This document shows positions 1-7,314 of a stretch of DNA of 64,000 bases, piece after piece. The position numbers and the translations under genes were made by a program. The DNA comes from UBA5078 sp040384465 (GTDB taxonomy: Bacteria; Pseudomonadota; Gammaproteobacteria; Pseudomonadales; Pseudohongiellaceae): the NCBI GenBank assembly GCA_040384465.1, contig JAZKJF010000003.1, positions 1-64,000 of the forward strand, given 5' to 3'. Within the stretch, counting starts at the first letter, position 1; each line of letters begins with the position of its first letter. The notes under the pieces are model-generated. The model did not search any database. It was not told the origin of the DNA and worked only from the letters and a program-made list of their open reading frames with translations.

Positions 1-20
1 TGCCGCCATGGATGGCGGCA
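1..20. repeat. Perfect palindrome at window edge
   Basis: Nine-base arms TGCCGCCAT and ATGGCGGCA are separated by GG. No U-tract follows, so it is not a standard terminator on this strand. It may be the end of a hairpin or operator belonging to a gene outside the window. Confidence 0.45.
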
Positions 21-273
21 CCCGAGCCCTACATGGACGTATTCACGGGCGTGTCACCACTGCCCACCCCGACACCCTGCTCTACCACTGACTATTGCGC
101 CCAAAATGCACAGGCACTGTGCACAAATTTCAGATTCGCCGCATTACTGCGCAGGCCTATTTGTTACGACAGTGAGCTGATTTCCCCCAACCCATTGTAT
201 TTGCTGAATTATAAAAACTGGCCCGATTATTGAACGGTCTATTGCGTACAACTCTCCAGTGACATTTTCAAAT
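21..273 (+). promoter_or_regulatory. Upstream region of the porin-nasT-nasS operon
   Basis: No convincing gene is seen here. A partial sigma-54-like site lies at 219-234 (TGGCCC, five bases, TTGAA), where the -12 GC is replaced by GA, so it is weak. A dyad TGCACA/TGTGCA lies near 107-123. If the weak promoter is used, transcription would begin near 245 and the RNA would run straight into the antitermination leader. Confidence 0.3.
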
Positions 274-289
274 CGGGCAACGATGCCTG
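274..289 (+). promoter_or_regulatory. ANTAR-type antiterminator hairpin (P2), leader 1
   Basis: CGGGC (274-278) pairs with GCCTG (285-289), with one G-U pair, around the six-base loop AACGAT (279-284). The loop has A at position 1 and G at position 4, as known for RNA targets of ANTAR proteins. The 3' arm is also the first part of the terminator stem that follows, so the two structures exclude each other. The matching upstream P1 hairpin was not found by eye. Confidence 0.65.
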
Positions 290-320
290 CATTCCTCAAT
301 AGGATGCAGGCTTTTTTTTT
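285..320 (+). terminator. Leader terminator upstream of the nitrate porin
   Basis: GCCTGCAT (285-292) pairs with ATGCAGGC (304-311), the inner bases CCT and AGG extend the stem, and nine T residues follow (312-320). It lies 45 bases before the porin start, so it would stop transcription before the gene unless overridden. This placement fits a conditional terminator controlled by the adjacent nasT product. Confidence 0.85.
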
Positions 321-364
321 GACTTAAATTTTACCTGTCTTGGTTCTACTAAGGAGCACGCTGA

Positions 365-1645
365 ATGAGCACCCACCGCCCCACCCGCATGATCAAATCC
401 CGTTCCATGACCACCCCGCTGCTGGGCGTTGCTGCACTCGCGTGTGCCTTCAGCCTGCCAGCCTTCGCCCAGACCCCTGCACCCGCAGCGGCACCGGCGC
501 CGACCGGGGGGTTTGCCAACAGCGTCGCCAGCATGGTCACCGGGGGTACTACCCGCGTCGCCATGCGCTACCGCTTTGAAGATGTGGACCAGGACAATGC
601 GCTGAAAAACGCCACCGCTTCGACGTTGCGCACCCGGGTGACATTCCAGAGCGCGACGGTCAACAAGTTCAGCGCGGCATTGGAGGCAGACAACATCATG
701 ACCATCGGCGCGGATGAGTACGACTCCTTCGCACTGGACAAATACCGGGGCCGCTACTCCGTGATCGCCGACCCTGTCGGTACCGAGTTCAATGTGGCCA
801 ACGTGAAGTATGGCATCGCCGAGGGCCGCAGCCTGACCGTTGGCCGTCAGCGTATCAACCATGCCGCGCAGCGCTTCATCGGCAGTGTGGGCTTTCGCCA
901 GAACGAACAAACCATGGACTCACTGAGCTACAACCACGTCGCAGGCAAGTTCACGCTGGACTACAGCTACCTGTGGAACGTCAATCGCGTGTTCAAAGGT
1001 TCGACTCCGAGCGCTCAGGTCACTGACTTCGACAGCAATTCCCATGCCCTGCTCGCCAGCACCAAAGAGAGCTGGGGCACACTGAGCGGCTTCGTCTACG
1101 CACTGGATTTCGACAACGGACTCACGGCCTCTTCCCTGAGCTACGGCGTGTCCTACACCGGCGCGATCAAAGCGCTGACGCTGAATGCCACGGTCGCGAA
1201 GCAATCCGACTACGCCGACAACCCCATTTCCTATGACGCCGACTACCTGTTGCTGGAAGGCAGCACCAAGGTCGGGCAACTGACACTGCTGGCGGGCTAT
1301 GAACTGCTGGGCAGCGATTCCGGCAAGGCCGGGTTCTCCACGCCACTGGCGACGCTGCACCGCTACCAAGGCTTCGCCGACATGTTCCTGAACACCCCGG
1401 CCAACGGCATCGAAGATACTTACCTGACAGTCAGCGCCCCGGCGGGCAAGTTCGCGCTCTCCGCGAGTTACCATGTCTATGAAGCCGATCGTGGTGGCCT
1501 GGATTACGGCAGCGAGTGGAACATGATCGCCGGGTATACAGTCAGCCCGCGCGTTAACTTCGAAGCCAAGTATGCGACATACGACAGTGACCGTTTTGCG
1601 GTGGACACCGACAAGCTGTGGCTGAGCATGAATCTGGCATTCTAA
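365..1645 (+). CDS. Outer-membrane beta-barrel porin, alginate-export-like
   Basis: A 426-residue protein with a signal peptide (hydrophobic stretch about residues 17-35, cleavage near AFAQ) and an Ala/Pro-rich mature N-terminus. It then has alternating polar and aromatic strands and ends in LAF, as outer-membrane barrels do. The barrel resembles the alginate-export porin family, although alginate is an unlikely substrate here. AAGGAGC precedes the ATG. It lies behind a conditional terminator and upstream of nasT, nasS and the nitrate transporter, so nitrate or nitrite passage across the outer membrane is the inferred role. Family placement is moderate and substrate is inference. Confidence 0.75.
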   Translation: MSTHRPTRMIKSRSMTTPLLGVAALACAFSLPAFAQTPAPAAAPAPTGGFANSVASMVTGGTTRVAMRYRFEDVDQDNALKNATASTLRTRVTFQSATVNKFSAALEADNIMTIGADEYDSFALDKYRGRYSVIADPVGTEFNVANVKYGIAEGRSLTVGRQRINHAAQRFIGSVGFRQNEQTMDSLSYNHVAGKFTLDYSYLWNVNRVFKGSTPSAQVTDFDSNSHALLASTKESWGTLSGFVYALDFDNGLTASSLSYGVSYTGAIKALTLNATVAKQSDYADNPISYDADYLLLEGSTKVGQLTLLAGYELLGSDSGKAGFSTPLATLHRYQGFADMFLNTPANGIEDTYLTVSAPAGKFALSASYHVYEADRGGLDYGSEWNMIAGYTVSPRVNFEAKYATYDSDRFAVDTDKLWLSMNLAF

Positions 1646-1700
1646 TTGCTCTGCCTGTTGAGGAACGCCGTTGCAACACTGATAAACAGGAACACACCGC

Positions 1701-2309
1701 TTGAAACCTGCTCCACAGAACGCTCCCATCCGGGTCATGCTGGTCGACGATCACGCCAGCCGCGCCCAGCTTGTTGAGGAACACCTCAAAGCCGCTGGCT
1801 TTGAGGTACTCTCGATCATCTCCTCCGCCACGGGCCTGCTTTACCAGATCGAACAACACCGCCCGGACGTGGTGCTGATCGATCTGGAATCGCCGGACCG
1901 CGACGTGCTGGAGAGCCTCGCCATCGTCAATCGCCACAGCCCTACCGCCATGGTGATGTTCGCCCAGCAAGATGACCCCGACTATATCCGTCAAGCGGTC
2001 GAGGCCGGAATCAGTACCTATCTGATGGAAGGCATCAATCCCGCCAAGGTCAAACCGGTGATCGACGTCGCCATGGCCCAGTTCCGCTCGTTTCAGGGAC
2101 TGCGCGATGAACTGAACAGTGCGCGGACCCAGTTGGAGGACCGCACGCTCATCGAAAAGGCCAAAGGCCTGCTGATGCTGCAAAAGCGCATCACTGAAAG
2201 CGAGGCGCATCAATTACTGACCCGCCTTGCCATGAATAACAACCAGCGCTTGCGCGACATCGCGCAAACCGTTATCGCCACCCTCTCTACTCTCGAAATC
2301 AGGAAATAG
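1701..2309 (+). CDS. nasT: NasT-like ANTAR-domain antiterminator response regulator
   Basis: A 202-residue protein. The N-terminal receiver-like domain starts IRVMLVDDH and keeps an acidic residue at the LIDLESP turn. The C-terminal ANTAR helix bundle covers about residues 140-198 (IEKAKGLLMLQ and following). ANTAR proteins bind paired six-base-loop hairpins in nascent RNA and prevent termination. The start is TTG, supported by an upstream AGGAA, because the first ATG would cut into the receiver strand. It is followed three bases later by nasS. In the known NasS-NasT pair, NasS holds NasT inactive until nitrate or nitrite binds. Its likely targets are the leaders at 274-320 and 3833-3881. Confidence 0.9.
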   Translation: MKPAPQNAPIRVMLVDDHASRAQLVEEHLKAAGFEVLSIISSATGLLYQIEQHRPDVVLIDLESPDRDVLESLAIVNRHSPTAMVMFAQQDDPDYIRQAVEAGISTYLMEGINPAKVKPVIDVAMAQFRSFQGLRDELNSARTQLEDRTLIEKAKGLLMLQKRITESEAHQLLTRLAMNNNQRLRDIAQTVIATLSTLEIRK

Positions 2310-2312
2310 CTC

Positions 2313-3620
2313 ATGTCTGCCCCAACGCGACTGCCTTTAGCTGAAATTACTCAACTGACTCTCGGTTACATGCGTCTGAGCGATGCAGCCCCTTTGATTC
2401 TGGCAAAGGAGGCAGGCTTGTATGAGCACTACGGGCTGGACGTCACGTTGCATCGGGAAGTGTCCTGGGCGAACCTGCGCGACAAACTGGTCGTGGGAGA
2501 GCTGGATGCCGCACAACTGCTGGCGCCTCTGCCGATGACGACGACATTCGGTGCGGGTGGCATCCGGGAAAATCTGGTCACCGGGCTGTCGCTGGGCCTG
2601 AATGGCAACGCCATCACTCTCTCCAACAGTCTGTGGGACAGTCTCGACCTGCAATTCCCCGGGCGTGTGCCTGATGCCCTGCAGGTAGTCCAGCGACTGC
2701 AACAGCAGATCCGCGAACGCGGCCGCCTCACCTTCGCCACTGTACACGCCTTCTCCATGCACACCTTCCTCTTGCGCCAATGGTTCCAGGCCGGACAAAT
2801 TGATCCGGACAGCGACATCCGACTGCTGGTCCTCCCTCCCGAGCAGATGTGTGACAGTCTCGCACGCGGCATCATCGACGGCTTCTGCGTCGGAGAACCG
2901 TGGAGCACTGTCGCCGTCGAGCAAGGCATCGGCACCGTCGCGGCCAGCGGCTACCAGATCTGGAACAATGCCCCGGAGAAGGTGCTCGGAGTCACCGAAC
3001 ATTGGCATGAGAACTATCCGACCACGCACCTGCGCCTGCGCCTCGCGATCATGGAAGCCTGCCGCCTGCTGACCCAACCGGAACAGCGCGTGCGCGTCGC
3101 CGAACTGATGAGCCAGAAACAGTATCTGAACCTGCCGGTGAAACTGCTTCTGCCTTCACTGACCGGCGATTATCGCTTCAGCAAGAATGAACTCACCGTG
3201 CATGTCCCCGAGTTCCATCTGTTCTGGCAACACATGGCGGGCTTCCCGTGGCGCTCGCACGCGGCGTGGATCGTGCAGCAAAGCAGCGCGCTGCTCGGTA
3301 AGCCCATCAGTATCAGTGACTCGCGAGCACTGGTGCAGCAATCCTATCGCCCCAACCTCTATCGCGATGCGGCGCGCCATCTCGGCGAACCCTCTCCCAG
3401 TCAGGATTACAAAGAAGAGAACCGGCACGGCAGCCCCTGGGAATTCGAACCGGGCATCATGCTGGGGCCAGACATCATGATCGGCAATCCGCAGTACTCC
3501 GGACGTGCCGAAGCAGTGGGGGGTGTGACTGGCGCTGTGAGTGGAAGCCTTTCTGCAGGGGTGTCAGGTGGCACCGGCGCTGGCTCGAACGCATTGCAAC
3601 GATTCCGGGCAATTGAGTGA
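2313..3620 (+). CDS. nasS: NasS-like cytoplasmic nitrate/nitrite sensor
   Basis: A 435-residue protein homologous to the periplasmic nitrate-binding protein NrtA (LTLGYMRLSDAAPLILA; GEPWSTVAVEQGIG) but without a signal peptide. This is the hallmark of NasS, which senses nitrate in the cytoplasm and releases NasT on binding. It shares its fold and many motifs with the nrtA product encoded just downstream. The last 40 or so residues form a Gly/Ser/Ala-rich, low-complexity tail that is not part of the binding-protein fold. The gene starts three bases after nasT, so the two are probably translationally coupled. Confidence 0.88.
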   Translation: MSAPTRLPLAEITQLTLGYMRLSDAAPLILAKEAGLYEHYGLDVTLHREVSWANLRDKLVVGELDAAQLLAPLPMTTTFGAGGIRENLVTGLSLGLNGNAITLSNSLWDSLDLQFPGRVPDALQVVQRLQQQIRERGRLTFATVHAFSMHTFLLRQWFQAGQIDPDSDIRLLVLPPEQMCDSLARGIIDGFCVGEPWSTVAVEQGIGTVAASGYQIWNNAPEKVLGVTEHWHENYPTTHLRLRLAIMEACRLLTQPEQRVRVAELMSQKQYLNLPVKLLLPSLTGDYRFSKNELTVHVPEFHLFWQHMAGFPWRSHAAWIVQQSSALLGKPISISDSRALVQQSYRPNLYRDAARHLGEPSPSQDYKEENRHGSPWEFEPGIMLGPDIMIGNPQYSGRAEAVGGVTGAVSGSLSAGVSGGTGAGSNALQRFRAIE

Positions 3621-3738
3621 GGAACGGCGCTTTTTTGGTGCAATGAAAAGTCGGCGCTGTTCGAAAACCTGCACAAAAGAGCGTTCTAATACTGAAAAAT
3701 CCGTTTGAAATAAGTGCAAACACCTTCTGCAAGAAAAC

Positions 3739-3755
3739 TGGCACAAGCTGTGCAA
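3739..3755 (+). promoter_or_regulatory. Sigma-54-type promoter upstream of nrtA
   Basis: TGGCAC, five bases, GTGCAA: the -24 GG and -12 GC are exactly ten bases apart and all but one base of the RpoN consensus matches. A start near 3765 would give an untranslated leader of about 160 bases containing the antitermination elements. Sigma-54 control would place the operon under nitrogen limitation (NtrC) as well as nitrate. The rest of the 3621-3923 interval has no gene. A GCGGATC/GATCCGC hairpin (3799-3831) lies between this promoter and P2. Confidence 0.65.
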
Positions 3756-3832
3756 GAGTCTAATCGTGAACCCGAGATTATCTCCCCCGGGAACACACGC
3801 GGATCAGGACCTCCCCCCGATTAAGATCCGCA

Positions 3833-3846
3833 GGGTAATGTGGCCC
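3833..3846 (+). promoter_or_regulatory. ANTAR-type antiterminator hairpin (P2), leader 2
   Basis: GGGT (833-836 of this kilobase) pairs with GCCC (843-846), including one G-U pair, around the loop AATGTG. Loop position 1 is A and position 4 is G, the same signature as leader 1. The 3' arm lies inside the 5' arm of the following terminator, so they are mutually exclusive. The stem is short, and no second six-base-loop hairpin was found by eye. Confidence 0.55.
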
Positions 3847-3881
3847 ACGATGTTGCTGAGCAGCTCGTGGGCCTTTTTTTT
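3842..3881 (+). terminator. Leader terminator upstream of nrtA
   Basis: GGCCCACGA (3842-3850) pairs perfectly with TCGTGGGCC (3865-3873) around a 14-base loop, followed by eight T residues. It lies 42 bases before the nrtA ATG and after nasS, so it is positioned as a conditional leader terminator rather than only as the end of the nasTS transcript. Confidence 0.85.
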
Positions 3882-3923
3882 GCAGAATTTTTTGTCGTCA
3901 ATCGATGTAACCAGGAGCACAAC

Positions 3924-5363
3924 ATGTCAGTAAAGCCAATCGTCAGCGCTGTCTCTAGACCTTGTACTAATGTCTCTACCCACACCATCAGTCACAGTGT
4001 CGCCGCCAGCAGACGCGGCGCTTTCCGCAGACTGGGCATGAGTGTGGCGTGCTCCACTCTCCTCTTCGCTGCTGGTGTCAGCGCACAAGTGGGTCCTGCA
4101 GAAAAGGATGAGCTGAATTTCGGCTTCATCAAACTGACAGACATGGCCCCTCTGGCAATTGCCTATGAGCAGGGCTACTTCGAAGACGAGGGTCTCTACG
4201 TCACTCTGCAGGCACAGGCGAACTGGAAAGTGTTGCTGGACGGCGTGATTGCCGGGCAACTCGACGGTGCACACATGCTGGCCGGACAGCCTATCGCCGC
4301 CACCATCGGCTACGGCACCGAAGCGCACATCGTCACGCCGCTGAGCATGGACTTGAATGGCAACGGTATCACGGTTTCCAACGCAGTGTGGGAAGCGATG
4401 TTGCCACACGTGCCGATGGAGAACGGCAAGCCAGTACATCCGATCAAGGCCGATTCCTTGAAGCCGGTAGTCGATGATTATCTTTCCCGTGGCGTGCCTT
4501 TCAACATGGGCATGGTGTTCCCGGTGTCAACACACAACTACGAGCTGCGCTACTGGCTCGCCGCTGGCGGCATCCACCCCGGCTTCTACGACCCGGCCGC
4601 TGGCGACAGTTCTGGAACGCTGGAGGCAGAAGTCTCCCTGTCAGTCACTCCACCACCGCAAATGCCTGCCACTCTGGAAGCCGGTACGATTCTCGGCTAC
4701 AGCGTGGGTGAACCCTGGAACCAGCAGGCGATTGTCAAAGGCATTGGCGTGCCAGTAATCACCGACTACGAAATCTGGAAGAACAACCCGGAGAAAGTGT
4801 TCGGCATGACCCAGGCCTTTACCGAACAGTACCCGAACACCTCCGTGCGCATCGTCAAGGCGATGTTGCGTGCCGGCAAGTGGCTGGATGAAAACAACAA
4901 CGCCAACCGCATGGAGGCAACACAGATTCTGTCGCGTCCTGACTACGTTGGTGCGGATGTGAACGTGATCGCCAACTCCATGACCGGCACCTTCGAATAC
5001 GAGAAGGGCGACATTCGCGATGTGCCGGACTTCAACGTGTTCTTCCGCTACAACGCCACGTATCCCTACTACTCGGACGCGGTGTGGTACCTGACGCAGA
5101 TGCGTCGCTGGGGCCAGATTGCCGAGCCGAAGTCCGATGACTGGTACCTGGAACAGGCCAAGAAAGTCTACCGTCCCGACATTTATCAGACTGCCGCCAA
5201 GGAGCTGATTGCCGAGGGCACGATGACTGCCGCTGACTTCCCTGACTTCGCCACCGAGACCGGTTTCCGCCCTGCGACTTCAGACTTCATCGACGGCGTT
5301 TCCTACGACGGCACGCAGCCCAACGCGTACCTGCAATCCCTGACCATTGGCCTGAAGGACTGA
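3924..5363 (+). CDS. nrtA: Nitrate ABC transporter, periplasmic binding protein
   Basis: A 479-residue CmpA/NrtA-family protein. The long N-terminus carries an RRGAF and an RRLG pair before a hydrophobic stretch ending near GVSAQ (about residues 25-52), compatible with a Tat-like or long Sec signal. The mature part begins LNFGFIKLTDMAPLAIA, the family start, and contains GYSVGEPWNQQAI and IWKNNPEKVFGMT. It binds nitrate or nitrite for the NrtB/NrtC importer. The ATG is preceded by CCAGGAGCAC. It heads the structural operon behind the second conditional terminator. Confidence 0.92.
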   Translation: MSVKPIVSAVSRPCTNVSTHTISHSVAASRRGAFRRLGMSVACSTLLFAAGVSAQVGPAEKDELNFGFIKLTDMAPLAIAYEQGYFEDEGLYVTLQAQANWKVLLDGVIAGQLDGAHMLAGQPIAATIGYGTEAHIVTPLSMDLNGNGITVSNAVWEAMLPHVPMENGKPVHPIKADSLKPVVDDYLSRGVPFNMGMVFPVSTHNYELRYWLAAGGIHPGFYDPAAGDSSGTLEAEVSLSVTPPPQMPATLEAGTILGYSVGEPWNQQAIVKGIGVPVITDYEIWKNNPEKVFGMTQAFTEQYPNTSVRIVKAMLRAGKWLDENNNANRMEATQILSRPDYVGADVNVIANSMTGTFEYEKGDIRDVPDFNVFFRYNATYPYYSDAVWYLTQMRRWGQIAEPKSDDWYLEQAKKVYRPDIYQTAAKELIAEGTMTAADFPDFATETGFRPATSDFIDGVSYDGTQPNAYLQSLTIGLKD

Positions 5364-5365
5364 AC

Positions 5366-5390
5366 TGTAGGAGCCTGCCCTGCAGGCGAC
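5366..5390. repeat. REP-like palindrome, copy 1
   Basis: A copy of the TGTAGGAGCCTGCC... element, with core GCCTGC-CCT-GCAGGC. It starts three bases after the nrtA stop and 39 bases before nrtB. Identical copies occur at 9840 and 34591. In REP families such hairpins often stabilise upstream mRNA ends. Confidence 0.85.
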
Positions 5391-5428
5391 AGAAAGAGGC
5401 ACTGAAATTGAACCACGAGGAAGAACCC

Positions 5429-6442
5429 ATGAACACATTAGTCACCAAACCAAAAGAGGAACTGGGCGCACTGGCCTGGAAGTTCGCACTCAGCCTGGTG
5501 CCAAAAGTTCCTTCGATTACCCGACTGATGCGCTCCCTGAGCATCTCCGCTGTTGGCATCGCATTGTTCCTGATGCTGTGGCAAGGCACCGCCAGCAACA
5601 TCAACACCTCACTCGGGCAGTTCCCCGGCCCGGTGCAGGTGTGGGCACAGATGCAGAACCTCGTGGATGAATATCAACGCGAACAGGAGCGCCGCACGGA
5701 GTTCTACACGCGCCAGGAGACCCGTAATGCGGAACTCCTGGCCGAGGACCCCAATGCGGAGATCCGGGTGCGCCCCTACACCGGGCGCCCCACGTTCCTC
5801 GATCAAATCCAGACCAGCTTGATCACCGTAGCCTTCGGTTTCGTCATCGCCATGCTCGTCGCGATTCCGCTCGGCATCGTCTGCGGGCTGAGTGAGCTGA
5901 TCTACAGCGCGGTGAACCCCATCATTCAACTGTTCAAGCCGGTGTCGCCACTGGCCTGGCTCCCGCTGGTGACGATGGTGGTGAGCGCGCTGTATGTCTC
6001 CGAGAACCCGATGTTCGAGAAATCCTTCATCACCTCTGCTATCACCGTCGCGCTGTGCTGTCTGTGGCCCACGGTGATCAACACCACGGTCGGGGTCGCA
6101 AGTGTGGACAAGGACCTCATCAACGTCAGCCGCGTGATCTGCCTGCCGACGCACATGCACATTCGCAAGATCGTGCTGCCGTCGGCGATTCCGCTGATTT
6201 TTACCGGCATGCGCCTGTCACTGGCCACGGGCTGGATGGTGCTGATCGCGGCAGAGATGCTGGCGCAGAACCCCGGGCTCGGCAAATTCATCTGGGATGA
6301 ATTCCAGAATGGCAGTTCCGACTCTCTGGGCCGCATCATGGTGGCGGTGATCGTGATCGGCCTGATCGGCTTCGCGCTCGACCGGCTGATGCTGGCGCTG
6401 CAGAGGCGCGTGAGCTGGGACAAGAACAGCGTGCTGCGGTAA
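5429..6442 (+). CDS. nrtB: Nitrate ABC transporter, permease
   Basis: A 337-residue inner-membrane permease of the NrtB/SsuC type (binding-protein-dependent transport family). One N-terminal membrane segment is followed by an unusually long charged hydrophilic stretch (about residues 70-120, rich in Glu and Arg). Five further membrane segments follow. The cytoplasmic loop motif that contacts the ATPase is about residues 225-260 (SVDKDLINVSRVICLP). The ATG at 5429 is chosen over an in-frame TTG at 5408 because GAGGAAG lies just before it. It forms the channel for NrtA-delivered nitrate. Confidence 0.9.
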   Translation: MNTLVTKPKEELGALAWKFALSLVPKVPSITRLMRSLSISAVGIALFLMLWQGTASNINTSLGQFPGPVQVWAQMQNLVDEYQREQERRTEFYTRQETRNAELLAEDPNAEIRVRPYTGRPTFLDQIQTSLITVAFGFVIAMLVAIPLGIVCGLSELIYSAVNPIIQLFKPVSPLAWLPLVTMVVSALYVSENPMFEKSFITSAITVALCCLWPTVINTTVGVASVDKDLINVSRVICLPTHMHIRKIVLPSAIPLIFTGMRLSLATGWMVLIAAEMLAQNPGLGKFIWDEFQNGSSDSLGRIMVAVIVIGLIGFALDRLMLALQRRVSWDKNSVLR

Positions 6443-6455
6443 GCGGCATTGATGG

Positions 6456-6474
6456 TCGCCTGCCCCGCAGGCGA
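6456..6474. repeat. REP-like palindrome, variant
   Basis: TCGCCTGC and GCAGGCGA form a perfect eight-base dyad around CCC, 13 bases after the nrtB stop. It is a truncated, rearranged member of the family seen at 5366. Confidence 0.6.
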
Positions 6475-6513
6475 ACCAAAGAGTCACACAGGACACAGTT
6501 GGAGAGAAAGTAA

Positions 6514-7314
6514 ATGCAAAGTTATCTGGAAATCAGCAAAGTCGGCATCGAATTCAACACCGAGAGCGGCAACTTCCGCGCGCTGCAGAACGTCAATCTG
6601 AAAGTGGACAAGGGTGAGTTTATCTCCTTGATCGGCCACTCCGGCTGCGGCAAATCCACCGTACTCAATATTCTGGCCGGCCTCTACCAAGCCACCGAAG
6701 GCGGCGTAATTCTTGAAGGCAGGGAAGTCAACTCACCGAGCCCCGACCGAGCTGTGGTGTTTCAGAATCACGCACTGCTGCCGTGGCTGACGGTGTACGA
6801 GAACGTCGAGCTGGGCGTGAAGCAGGTCTTCAAGGGCAAAAAATCCAGAGCTGAGATGGCGGACTGGATCAATCACAATCTGGAACTGGTCCACATCACC
6901 CACGCCAAACACAAACGCCCGCACGAAATTTCCGGCGGCATGAAACAACGTGTTGGCATCGCCCGTGGCCTGTCCATGCAACCCAAGGTCTTGCTGATGG
7001 ACGAGCCCTTCGGGGCGCTGGATGCCCTGACTCGTGCGCATCTGCAGGACTCATTGATGGAAATTCACGCGGAACTCGGCACCACCGTGGTGATGATTAC
7101 GCACGACGTCGACGAGGCTGTCTTGCTGTCAGACCGCATCGTGATGATGAGCAACGGCCCGTCCGCAACGATTGGCGAGATACTGCCCGTCACACTGCCG
7201 CGCCCGCGTAATCGCCTCGCTTTGGCGGACGACCCCGACTTCGTGCACGCCCGCCAGCAGGTGCTGAAATTTCTCTACGACAAACACAAGTTTCCCGGAG
7301 CGAAAGCAGCATGA
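6514..7314 (+). CDS. nrtC: Nitrate ABC transporter, ATPase
   Basis: A 266-residue ATP-binding subunit of the NrtC/NrtD/SsuB type. The Walker A is GHSGCGKS, the Q-loop lies near VVFQNHALLPW, the signature is ISGGMKQR, the Walker B is VLLMDEPFGALD, and the H-loop is MITHDVDEA. It lacks the C-terminal NrtA-like extension of cyanobacterial NrtC, so it matches NrtD in size. Only one ATPase gene is present, so a homodimer is expected. GGAGAGAAAG precedes the ATG. The stop overlaps the nirB start by four bases (ATGA), indicating translational coupling of uptake and reduction. Confidence 0.92.
   Translation: MQSYLEISKVGIEFNTESGNFRALQNVNLKVDKGEFISLIGHSGCGKSTVLNILAGLYQATEGGVILEGREVNSPSPDRAVVFQNHALLPWLTVYENVELGVKQVFKGKKSRAEMADWINHNLELVHITHAKHKRPHEISGGMKQRVGIARGLSMQPKVLLMDEPFGALDALTRAHLQDSLMEIHAELGTTVVMITHDVDEAVLLSDRIVMMSNGPSATIGEILPVTLPRPRNRLALADDPDFVHARQQVLKFLYDKHKFPGAKAA

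Noticed and set aside
12..233. Open frame of 73 codons at the window start
   Set aside because: No ribosome site, no recognisable motif, and it covers the regulatory leader of the nitrate operon.
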